In this document: positions 1-11,776 of the stretch, piece after piece
How positions within the stretch are numbered: position 1 is the first letter of the stretch
How the letters are laid out: each line of letters begins with the position of its first letter
Source of the DNA: Hoplostethus atlanticus
Lineage: Eukaryota; Chordata; Actinopteri; Trachichthyiformes; Trachichthyidae
NCBI GenBank assembly: GCA_034670405.1
Contig: JAXDDX010000004.1
Location: forward strand, 5,477,501-5,541,500
Reading direction: 5' to 3'
Length of the DNA stretch: 64,000 nucleotides
Notes under the pieces: model-generated
What the model was told of the DNA's origin: nothing
Seen by the model: the letters and a program-made list of their open reading frames with translations, nothing else
Databases searched by the model: none
Made by a program: the position numbers and the translations under genes

Positions 1-966
1 TGTAAAAAGGTGTAATATGAGTTTTCAGGCCACATGTTGCAGTGTGTATTTGGGTTGAGTATACCGTGCCACAGAAATAAAAATCTACGCAGCCTCCACT
101 GGCCTCCAGTTTAAACAAGCAATATTTTACCGTGCAAGGTTATAGCAGTGAGATTTTATTTTATATACAACTCCTTGGTTACAAACCGCAGGCTCGAACC
201 CACCAGCCAATATGCCCTCATGTTTAAGAGCTCTGCCTGTGAGTCAGTTATAGTGAGTCACCAGTGTAGGCTAGCCAAACATTAGCATGATTAATATAAC
301 TGAAACGTTTTACTGGCTCTTTGTTAATGACCCCGCAGTGGCAGCAGCAGTTGTATGCGCGGCCACTAATGAACTCTTAATAGTGTTAAATCTAACAGCC
401 CCAGAATGATTCCCCTAACTGTTTTACGGCTGTGTGGGCAGAACCCTAATTGGGGACTTGTGGCAGAGAGTTGCATTTCACAGCTCTCCCCAGGTTTAAC
501 AACCTTCACGAGGCAACCATCACCTCATTGTGCCAAAGTAAGACTGCAAACAGCTATTTCATTAGCAATTATACATTTGTTTGGCTGTCCGTAACAGGCC
601 CTGAAACAGAGAAAGGTGTGAAAGGTTAGGATTAACAGATTTATGTTAAAATGTTAAAATGTGAATGTTTCCCTTCAATGTTTGGAATCTCTAACTTTCT
701 TTCCACTAACTCCAACATAAAAATACGTCTGCAGGTACCATTCACAAATGTTCAACATGAGCTCAAAGCCAAACTCTTAAATGAATTAAAGTAAAATGGA
801 TGAACAATATGAGAACATAAAAGTGTTTTCTGAAGAATTTGTGCAATCATAGCAAATTAAAAGGACCGAAAGCACTAATTCATAACTCAGTAACCTAGCA
901 GGGGTGAAAGGACCTCTGGAGAGGAAGAAAATTAACTGGCATTAAGGGTCACGCACGGACACACAG

Positions 967-969
<3 letters not shown>

Positions 970-1007
<38 letters not shown>

Positions 1008-1120
1008 TTCCTGGCTGGGGGCAGTAGTCCCACTGAGAAACGGCCGAGGTGTGACTGAGGGGATTCCAGAGCACACAACAAAAGGCAGGCACTTTGATTT
1101 GAGCTCCAGTGGTAGCCAGC

Positions 1121-1149
<29 letters not shown>
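970..1149. repeat. Two CA microsatellites
   Basis: Uninterrupted CA runs at about 970-1003 and 1121-1149 are separated by about 115 bases of ordinary sequence. They generate poly-Cys/Val and Thr/His shadow reading frames that are not genes. Confidence 0.95.
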
Positions 1150-1151
<2 letters not shown>

Positions 1152-2062
1152 CTACTACCATGATCCTCAGCAGTCCTGCCCTCAGGTCTCAGCCAGCTGA
1201 AAGACCAGGGGAACTCCAGATGCTTCACAGAAGTTGTGTGCTGTGGCTGGAGGAAGGGAAGGAGTGGAGGAACGGTAGGAGGCTGATGGAAGGTTGGAGT
1301 TGTGTATGGAGCGGAGCGATGTCATGCGGCAGAGGACTAAATTAATAGTAAAGCTATGGAAGCTATAGTAAAGCTATACTATAAGGCCCGAAGGAGAAAA
1401 GAAGAGTAGTAGAAGAGAGGAAGACGGGAGGGGTGAAAGTTTCCAGAGCCCCTGTATGATGGATGGAGTGGTGAGGAAGAGAGGGTAGGTGGGGGAAGAG
1501 GGCGAGCTTCAAAAAGAAAATGACCCAGGCTGATCCTGTGATGTAGTGGGAGGGAATGCCAGACAGCAGGACACGTGGGGATCTCATACCCAAAAGGGCT
1601 TTGCAACACTACCACAGCTAGGCAAAAGGTTTATTTTACCCACACATCGTGGATCATGGATCGTGCATGATCTCTGCGGACAGCAACCTCGGCAAAACAT
1701 CTGCAGAAAGTTTGAAACACTAAACAGGAAACAAATACATGATTTTAAAGGTTTGGGAACTACTTTTCTGACACTGTGCCACAGCTATTATGTAGTAGTT
1801 GTTGTTGTAATATCTACATTTATTTGAAATGTTTCACTCCTTTCCGAGGCACACTGTACAGCAGACCTTTTTGTCGTACACTGGGAAACTATTCAGCGGG
1901 TCCATGGAGATGTCACTGGATACAACGCTGAGCTGTTACACCTTTCAAGATGCCTCTGTGGCTTTAGTGGTAGGCATAAACCTTTTGACTGGGGTTAACT
2001 TCAGGGCTTTTAAAAACATGATCCAGCCACACCTCCCAAAGCAGACAGGGAGAAATGAAAAC

Positions 2063-2067
<5 letters not shown>

Positions 2068-2102
<35 letters not shown>

Positions 2103-2117
2103 CGCTCGCTCGCTCGC
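2068..2117. repeat. CT repeat passing into a CGCT repeat
   Basis: A run of about 16 CT units (2068-2099) changes directly into a short CGCT tetranucleotide run (2099-2117), followed by a few CA units. Confidence 0.95.
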
Positions 2118-4877
2118 ACACACCCACACCCGGACTCCCCTTCAAGGCCTGCTAAAGTCATTATGGCTCTTCAGAGGATTGCGTCGGCTCCAGACAGACA
2201 GGCAGACAGACAAATAGTCAGTTAGACAGTCAGTCAGACGTACAGACAGCGATCTGCAAACTTAGAGCCCACTATGCTCCGGACAGAGCAGCTAAATGTC
2301 TGGCTACTCTTCAGAGGCTCTCAGGTGTGACTGGCTGGTCTCCTGTGTACGGCAGCCAAAGCCAGCAGAGACAAGCGCAGAAGTGTTCTGCGAGCCGTAG
2401 CCAGGCTGAATATCTGCTCTATCTCCCCGTCACCGACCCCATACCCTCCTGTGAGCGACTCAAACACAACCCAGATCTTCTTTCCATCGGGGGGCTATCA
2501 GCCAGAACTATGCAGGCTTTCATTGAGTTAGTGCATACTTCTCAGCCAAGGTCGCTCATTTCGCCAAACTTTGACGTGATGTGTAATTTTTGCCAGCAGT
2601 GGTGGTTTCTGATATTTCATGACTAAGTTTGAATAAAGACTTGAGCGAGCCCATAAATGCAGTGCACTGAGATTTAAAGAGAGGATGCTGGAGGCTCAGC
2701 CGTGTCTTACTCATTGCATTACCACATTGGTGGTTCCTCTGTGAAGCCCGAACCCCACAGAGGAGGCAACAATATCCCCTGCACACACACACATTCGGAA
2801 ATATATGCACACGTACACACCTAAAATCGCTGATGGCTTGTTTTCATGAACATATATTATTTCCAGATGGAGGTCATGAATAAAACCGACGGAAACCAGT
2901 TGGGTGAAACTGGAAACTAACAAAACAGAAACTGAGCGGTATAGAATCTAGTTTAAAAACAATCTTTCCCCTCCTCCCCTCCTCCTCTCGTCCCCTGAAC
3001 CCTTTTAGAAGACCAGCTTCTCAATTACAAGTTCTCAAAACAGGAGAGCACTGTACTGAACGTGAACATGGGGGTAGCAACATTATCATTTTAGAGGTTT
3101 TTTTTACTATGATGCAAAGATGAAAAAAAAATCCATGAACAAAAAGTGGCTTTCATAAATAACCGACCGTTTGAAAAACTTGAGAACAGCTCAACCTTGT
3201 AAACCCTGCTACATATTTCCAGTTAAATAAACAAATGCAGGGGAAGAAAGACATTCAGACTCAACTGAGAATACAGAAATTATGCTGTGAAGACCTTTCT
3301 GAAATAACCTCAGAAAACATGTTGTTTAGACGACCCCGAGGTCTCCAACCAACCCTAATATGAATTATAGTATCACTGTGCTGTGAATGAACCGATAGGG
3401 CTGTGTGTAGGGCAACATGTGCAAGCTTCATACAAAGCCAGATCATCCATTAGCTACGTCAAAACCAGCGCCAAGACAAACAGACAGATGCCAGACATTT
3501 TCTCCTCGGGGCTGACAAGCTGGAAAGAGAGCCACAGCTGAATTAAATAAATTAACCCTTGTCACTGGAAGAAACTTGAACACTGACCATGTAGCCTATT
3601 CTCAATGTGAAGCATTAGTTTGTAAAAAAAAAAAATTCATAAAGTTAGGTTGTGCGACCTTCAGTTTCCAACCACTTGTGATTTTTTTTTTTGGTTTGAA
3701 TTTAGCTGAAGTGTGATTTTGTCGAAATTGTCTGAGTTACTAGCCTGAAGTAGGTCTGCGTTTTAAGGGCTGCACTGACATTTATCATTTACCATTTACT
3801 ATTTGCTGCTTCTCCAAATTCACTGGGGGAATCAAAACAATTTAACAATCTCTCAACTGATTGCAGCTTCTTTGTCCAGGTTTTCTTCCTATCAGTAGTC
3901 GATAGTCATTTCTGTGGTCAGGGTTTATGTCTATTGACTGCACTCCACTGTAGCATAGATAAAGCACACACTCTGCTGAGGGGGGAGTCAGTCTGTCCAT
4001 TGGGGGTGATTCACTCCCTTCCACACATCCAGTCATTCAAGTCAGCCCTGCTGTGTTGGTTCAGGGAGTTGGTTCGCTCTTATCTAATCAGGTCCCTGTG
4101 AGTCTTGTCTCCATAATCAGACTCTAATCAGCCCGCTCTGCCCCAGACAACAAGGGGCCAACATGTGGCAAAGAGCACCCCGAGGCCTCCCCCATGTCCC
4201 AACCGTAAAAGTGTAATTTGTAGATTTGGACATGCCCCTTCTAGTCGGTGGGAGTTAAGTGGTAGTAATATGGCCGGGGTCTTGATTTCTGGCTGAGTCA
4301 CCATGCTCACAGATATCTGGACTATGTCTGCTCTGGGGATTCTTGGTTTTCTGCTCCATGTTTCTCCGTGGTGAAATGTTCATTTTAACACTGAGTGGAA
4401 TAGAGGTTGCTGACCGTGCTGTGTTTGAGTGTTAACCTTTTAAAACCTTCACTCCCTGCAGCCCCACCAGCAACCCTGCAGGCCTCCACTCAGTCCTGCC
4501 TTTATCTCAAACCTCACCAGGTTCCTCCCAGCAAGCACAGATGGCAAGCCCATTCGTGTGCAAACTGGAGATTTAGCTCTGATTGTGCTGATGACGGCCT
4601 TTGTCTTACAGTAATGCTCCCTCTCTCTCCATGTGAAAGGGCTGGTAGGTAAGCTTATTTACATGTATTAATTAAAGCTCATAATGAGCCCAGCGTGAGG
4701 CGGCATTTGAATGCATTCCTCTGGTATTGTGTAAACTCTGCGGAGCACCGTAGGTTTGGAGTCTCACCCATTCAGTCGGGCTGCAGATTGTAGATGAGGG
4801 GGCACGCGAGCACACAAGCACATAAACACACAAAAACCAAGCCAGCATGAGCATGCAAGTTTCCCCACCCCCCCCCC

Positions 4878-4908
<31 letters not shown>

Positions 4909-5869
4909 CAATTGAAAATGCAAAATGACCAAGAGAGCAAACTGAAATAGAAATAATATATTTATACAATCAAAATTGTAAAACTGTACAAAGCAACAAA
5001 CGAAGTACAAAAACTCAATGAAGTTGATATTTTTTCATTGAAAAAATTTCATTTCATTTCACCCACAAGGTGTACATAAACCATAATGCACAATCAATGT
5101 AAGAACAATTACATTTCATTTCATCATATAAATATTTCTGAAAAAACACAGTACAAACTATATTTGAAATAGTATTTGGAAAGAAACTATGGAATGGTTT
5201 TAATCACCTTTGCTCATTGTTGCTGTGTAAATGCTTTCATGGTTGTTGCCAACTCATCCCACAATGCAGCTAAGCCAGGGAACCATGTAAAAGCAGCCAC
5301 AACCTCAGCGCATTAACATCAAAGTGTATTTGTATAAGAGCTTGTTTTCTTTTCTCGTCCTCGGGCTTCAAACAGTGAGCTGTGGCGGTTGTTCTTATTA
5401 CGTCTTTGGCTTAAAGTCCTTCCACAGGGGCCAGGCCTCACAACAAAACCCAACACACATGGCAAATAAAGACAAGCTGGAGGAAAATGTCGAGGGGACA
5501 AGGCTCTCCCCCTTAATTGTACCTGAAGGGAAATCCCTTTAAATAGTTGTTGGCAGCGGCAGTGAGCTGGCAGGCAGATCAAACGGTCACTGAGCAGAAG
5601 CCCTATAAATACATCACGTTCTCTTGCCTTCAAATGCCTCCTCCTCAGCCCAGCCTTAACGCTCCTACTGCAAATCCACAGCTCGTGACTGTGTTCAGTA
5701 CGTTGCCACCGTACAATATCACGAGGAGAACACAATCCTCAATCCTCCTGTAGAGCGGCGGGGTTTCTTTGTGAAGCGTTTTACCACGAGGAGCTGTGTG
5801 TTGCGCACCGTCTCACTCTGCAATAACTCCAACTGGACTGAAATAAGACGGCTCTGTTTGTTCCTCGCA

Positions 5870-8107
5870 TCACACCGTGGCAGTTTCAGGTGGTTTGGCT
5901 TTCCTCAAATACACCTCTGATGCCCCATCAGGCACCAGATGGCTGAAGCTGCTCCTGAAAGAGGCCAGGAGGTGACCTGCAAAGGAAAGGAAAAACAGAT
6001 GAGAAAAAAAAGGAGCCGTGTAAAACAGCAACACTAATATAGTAACTTGCTCTGACTTGACGTCCTTGATAACTGTCTACACTTCAGCACTAAAAGTTCT
6101 GCCAAGAGATTAAACAGGAATTCGTTTAATATGTTTACTCAGCACTAATGCTCAGCCTCTCAACGGGAGAATGTAGCCAGCCTATCAGCAACAACAGAGG
6201 ATGAGAGAGGAAACACTGACATGGGCTTAAGGCAGGTGTCAGCAACGCACTAGTGTACATTCTGTCTGTCTGTTCTCTAATACTCTAAATCAGGGGTTTC
6301 AAACTTTTTCTCTGGGGACTGACTGGTTGTCTTATATGACTGATAATGGTTTTGTGCGCTATTGTGTTTGCTTATCGAAGAAAAATACAGTTTTTACGAT
6401 AAGATATGATTAGATTCAACTTTTATGATCCCCATGGAGAAATAAAAGGATTCAGCAGGGAAAGAAATTATATAATATATAAAAGCAGTAAAAACCAGAA
6501 CTGAATGTAACCAATTGTAGGGTTATCTAAATGTAGACTGTATTGGTTGGAAATATGAGGAAGTATGGATTTTGTTACAATTGTTACTGTATTTCCTTAT
6601 AGATGTTACTAGCAGTCACGTAGCTACTAACTTAGAGTTTAAATATTTATATAATTGAAATATAATTTTAACCTATTTGCCGCCTCTACCCTCCCTAAAC
6701 CCCTGTTGAAAACAACTTCCCCAGTGATCCATTTTTAATCTGAGTGTGGAGAGGAGACGTGTGAGAGCAAAGTGAAAACGTCTTCTGGGACTAAGATAAG
6801 AATAAGGAGAGGAGGAATCAAAAATTGCAGGAAATGAGCGAGGAGGAATTTGTCGGTGCGTCATAGCGGAGAAGCCTGACTAGTTCTTCTACTAACCCGT
6901 CCACGTCTTCTGTCCGGTGAGGCTGAAGCTGGTGCACTGAGAATGGGAGTTACAGATGAACGCCTGCCTCTCGGGCGCTGTGCACCGACAGCACGCAGCC
7001 CTGGTGGCTGTAGGACGGCCAGCACCGGTACTCCACATTCCCAGAGGTCCCCATACCTCGCATCACCGTGTAATCTAACCAAGCAGAGCAGAAGAAGAGA
7101 TGTCAGTACAAGAGGCTGTTGAGAGTTGAATTGTTACAGCAGCAGACGTAAAATAAATAGGACATAATGAAGACTTTTTGTGCTAAAACTGAGCTCCTAC
7201 TGGCTTAACAGAAGTCTTACTACGTTTATGATTGACAGATTTACAGGGGAAAAGCATAAATGTATACAGGTCCATCTGTGGAGGGGTTCAAAGAAAAAAG
7301 GAAATAGGAGTGCATAACCTAGAAACGATACCAGATTCAGCCTTTCTCTGCCCTGTACTGAAAACCATTCAACGTGATCTTCCTCCCAACATGTGCTATT
7401 AAATTCATCATCATAATTCTTTCAGTCAGACAGCTTGTGGATCTGGCCTTAACTCATCTGTTACACATTAGCAGGAGCCATGAGTATGAAGCAGACACAC
7501 ACACACACACACACACACACTCACTTTCTACTCACACACAGAACAAAAGCCTAGTCAGTGAGTCAGTATTGAGGAGGCAGACTGCTACAAACTCTGTTGC
7601 ACCAGCCGTGTGTGGGGGAATTGTTAAGAAAAAAAAAAAAAAAATGACACATGCATCTGTCTTGTGGGTCCCAAGAAAGGGAAATAAGCGGCAAGAGTGT
7701 TTAGATGATCATTCTTGCGGGAGAAAATGTGGCCGGGAGATCTGAGCTAAAAGGTGGCAGACTTCAGCTGCAGAGGAGACGGACGCGTTCACTGGCCGTT
7801 GGAAAGACGAAGGAGGGAGAAATAGCCTGTCTTCCACATGAATATATAGCAACGTGTACTTTCATTTATTAACACATTCATCAACCAGAGTCTCTTCACT
7901 CGGCCTGCGACGTTTACTTTTAACTGAGTTCATACTTTTCAATTCACACACTTCAGACAAGTTAATTCATATTTACAGCACCAGGTGAACCATGGAAACG
8001 CTGCGTCGGCAGTGAATCTACATCTGTCAACAATTTCAAATAAAGACTCGGGATCTGATGAAAAGATTGTCGTCATTAACGCAACACAAACACTCTGTCT
8101 CCCTCAT

Positions 8108-8170
<63 letters not shown>

Positions 8171-9770
8171 CCATAATTTTATTTTGCATCAAAGCTCCTT
8201 TGATGCAAAATATATTTTATTTCCCTGACATACCATTGTTGTTGTTCCTCTAACAGATGTTTTAATGAGAACATTGTTTTTTTCTCACTTCTTTTTTTTC
8301 TCACTTAATCATTTAAATGTGCAACTAAACTAAACTGAACTAAACTAAACTAAACTAAACTAAACTGAACTAAGCTAAACTAAACTAAACTAAACTAAAC
8401 TGAACTGAACTGAACTGAACTGAACTGAACTAAGCTAAACTAAGCTAAACTAAACTAAACTAAACTAAACTGAACTGAACTAAGCTAAACTAAACTAAAC
8501 TAAACTAAACTAAACTGAACTGAACTAAGCTAAACTAAACTAAACTAAGCTAAACTAAACTAAACTAAACTGAACTGAACTAAGCTAATCTAAACTAAAC
8601 TGAACTGAACTGAACTAAGCTAAACTAAACTAAACTAAACTAAACTAAACTAAACTAAACTGAACTGAACTAAGCTAAGCTAAACTAAACTAAACTAAAC
8701 TAAACCAATCTAAACCAGGGGTATTTGACAGTACACACAGTACACAGTCTCTCTGCAGTTTGATTCCAGATAGCGGTGATAAAAATAGATCATGATTCTG
8801 CACTAACTAGGAACATTCAAACCCTTTAGCAGGCCTCTCTCCCTCCTTGGTTACCAGTGAAAACACAAATATAGTGAACTACTCTAAATGTTTATGTTCC
8901 TTCTTGCAAGACTTATCACATACATGAGTGCGGTTGCAGTTCGACACATCGCACCTCCTTGCTAAAGTAAAACATTCCTTCATATTGCCAGCCTCAGCGC
9001 CGCCGCTTCACCCTGAATCTGTGATTGAATTCACAAAGTGCTGCTATACAAACAGTCCAGCAGCTGGGGGATGGAAAATCTCACGACAGGAACCCAGCCA
9101 GTCATTGTGTTATTAATATTTCATAGAGCTGAGAGGAATGAAGGGGCGGGGGTGTAGGGGCCTAAGAGAAGAATGGTTATTCATCGCTTTAGATGAGAAA
9201 ATACAAAAGTGGAACAAAGAGTTTGTTCTTGTTTAAAAAATACTTCATAATTCATCTCGATACGACTAGCCTAAACAGCAACAGTATAACTTTATATAAT
9301 TATACACTATTTCTAATGTTAGAGAAACACTCCCAATACTGTAGTTTTAGTGGAGTGAACACGGTCTGTGCTTTGTGAAGGTTTAATCCCACCTTGTCTG
9401 TCTTGTCCTTCATTCCTGCTGCCTAATAAACCTGTCAAAACAGACTGAAATGGAGAAAGACGCCCCCTCCCCTCCTTTTTCAAGAAGCAAAATGAAAACA
9501 GTGGTGTAGACTGTCTACTTTCCTCTAAAAGGGAAGGACAAAAAGGCGAGTATTCCCAGCCGCCGCCTCTTCAGGGAAAAAGAAGAGAAGGTCTCAAGGA
9601 GGGCCCGCTGCGCTTTATAAAGGGGCCTTCATTCTCTGAGCTCTTACCTCTGATTATTGATGGAGGCAGGTTGTCCAGGTGCAGGCCAGACTTGTAGAGG
9701 AGGAGGATGCGTTCAAAGGCCTCCAGCGTCTGATTGATGTCAGCGCTCAGCTCCCCTGGACACACAGAAA

Positions 9771-9811
<41 letters not shown>

Positions 9812-11626
9812 CATCAGCAATGCATTCAATCTGGCAGGGGGTCCAACTGATCAGAAACAGTTTAAGGTCAAACCCAACAATATGGATGATTTGTTTTGCT
9901 ACACCCTCCCTTTCAGAGTATCGCTACCTCCCTACTCTCTTATCTAGCCAGATCATGTGTGGAGGTAAAAGGTAACAATGGGTATTCATTACATTGTACG
10001 TGTCAGGAGGCATCATGTAGTGCTCACTAAATGAAGTACTTAGACGGAGGCATGTTATTACACGACTACAATAATGGGATGATTTGCTTTCTGATCTTGA
10101 ATAGTTCAATCCTGTCATGTCAAGACGTCTCTCGTCCTCACCTGTGGAGTTCATGATGTGGTCTACCAGGTGTGTGAGGCTGGGCGGGGCCTGGTGAGGC
10201 AGCAGGTAGGTGAAAAAATACCTGGGGCCAGGCAAAAAGCAACTCATTCAGATAGACAGAAAGACAGACAGACAAGCCCCATCACATAGTTCACACAGAA
10301 CACGACTTGTCTCACATTGGTGTTAAAGCAAACAGGCCATAAACCTGTCAAAATGTTGAAAGCATCTTTAAAAAAAGACCACTTTTTCCATTGAAACTAC
10401 TAATTCACTCATCAAACCACCAACCGCTAGCCATTACTCTTATGTGTCAGTACTATCAACAGCACTTTAGATGTCAGCTGGACGTATATTTAAGCAATCC
10501 TCCACGTATCCACTGACCCATCCATCCATCATACGTCTACCATCCAGCAAAACTGTCACTTTCTTACCTGTAGGCGTTGTAAATGTTTCTCTTCTCGTTC
10601 AGCCCCTCGCACACTCCCCGGGCCGAGCAGGGCAGGGTGAAGTTTCTGTGGGGAAACTGGAGCGTGCAGTCTGCGTCTGTCTGACAGGCGGGCTCCTCCA
10701 CGCTGGCGTCGTCCAGGTCCGTCAGCTTCAGCTCCCCCGACACGGTAACAAACTGCCGCGGCTGGAAGTCCAGCAGGGCCACGGAGCCCAGCGGGGAGTG
10801 GGAGAGGAAGTGAAGGAGCCTCACCAGGTCCAGACATACCTGGAATGAGATCAGACATGTCAAAGCCTTATCAGTTGTATTGACGGCAACGCCATTTGTT
10901 CGAGACCACCTTGCTGAACCGTTGCACTAAAACTGAGTCAAGGGTGAACATATTTTTCTACTTTATAAACACGTTTTCACAAAGCAATTAGGGAAGCATG
11001 GTGTTGTTAAATGGAATTGCTATGTAATTAAGTTTCATTACATAGATATAAAAAATATATATAGAAAAACCTGAATTCTTGCAACACATTTTACCAGTCA
11101 TTTCCAAGCCATTTATAGTGTTCTTGAAATCCCATAGTATACAGGACAGAAAGAAAGGCTAAAACGGGCTACTGTACCAGATGGGAAGAACACCCAAAAA
11201 TAAAATAGAGGAATAGCATTAGCTGTCCACTGACAGGGCATGAAATGATTCTGTCACACTACAAACATAACTGCAGTATTAGGTCATGCTCCGAGTCTCC
11301 TGAACGTCACTTGGTAGTATCGAAGCACTGTAAAAACAGGGGTGGGTGAAACCAAACACCGTTGGATTACTGTAGCCTGCGCAAATGCAACGTAGCTGAA
11401 AGGGGCCGAGGAGTTTGAAAGTGATACTATGAAATGGAATTTCATAGTTTTCAGGGATGATGTGGCTCAACAAGATCCATACTTCAAATGGTACTTGTAA
11501 TCTGTGCTATTACATTTTCTGCTCCTGAAACATGCATCTGCTGCATGTACCCTTCCTCCCATTTTCTCTCTCACTCTCTCTCTGTGTCTTTCTCTTTCTC
11601 TTTCTCCCTCTCACACACATGCGCAT

Positions 11627-11661
<35 letters not shown>

Positions 11662-11745
11662 GATCCCTAGAGTGTAAATCAGGACTGTCCCGCCCTCTGT
11701 TGACTCTCAATGGGGGCATACCTGTGATGGGGGTTGGGCTAAAGT

Positions 11746-11776
<31 letters not shown>

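Larger units (their letters stand above)
1..5869. other. Gene-free stretch downstream of pkdcc
   Basis: I see no exon with coding character and splice sites here. All open frames are short, and many are made of CA or CT repeats. The lower-numbered end of the pkdcc 3' UTR must lie in the last part of this stretch, because pkdcc runs on the minus strand and its stop is at 5870-5872. Low-complexity tracts are listed separately. A tRNA-like B-box-type string occurs near 190-205 on the minus strand and may be a decayed SINE. Confidence 0.6.

Noticed and set aside
180-260. tRNA-derived SINE on the minus strand
   Set aside because: A B-box-like GGTTCGAGCC is visible, but no convincing A box, body or tail could be placed. 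At most it is a decayed remnant.
8322-8706. CRISPR-like or telomere-like array
   Set aside because: There are no spacers and the unit is not TTAGGG. It is a simple intronic minisatellite in a vertebrate gene.
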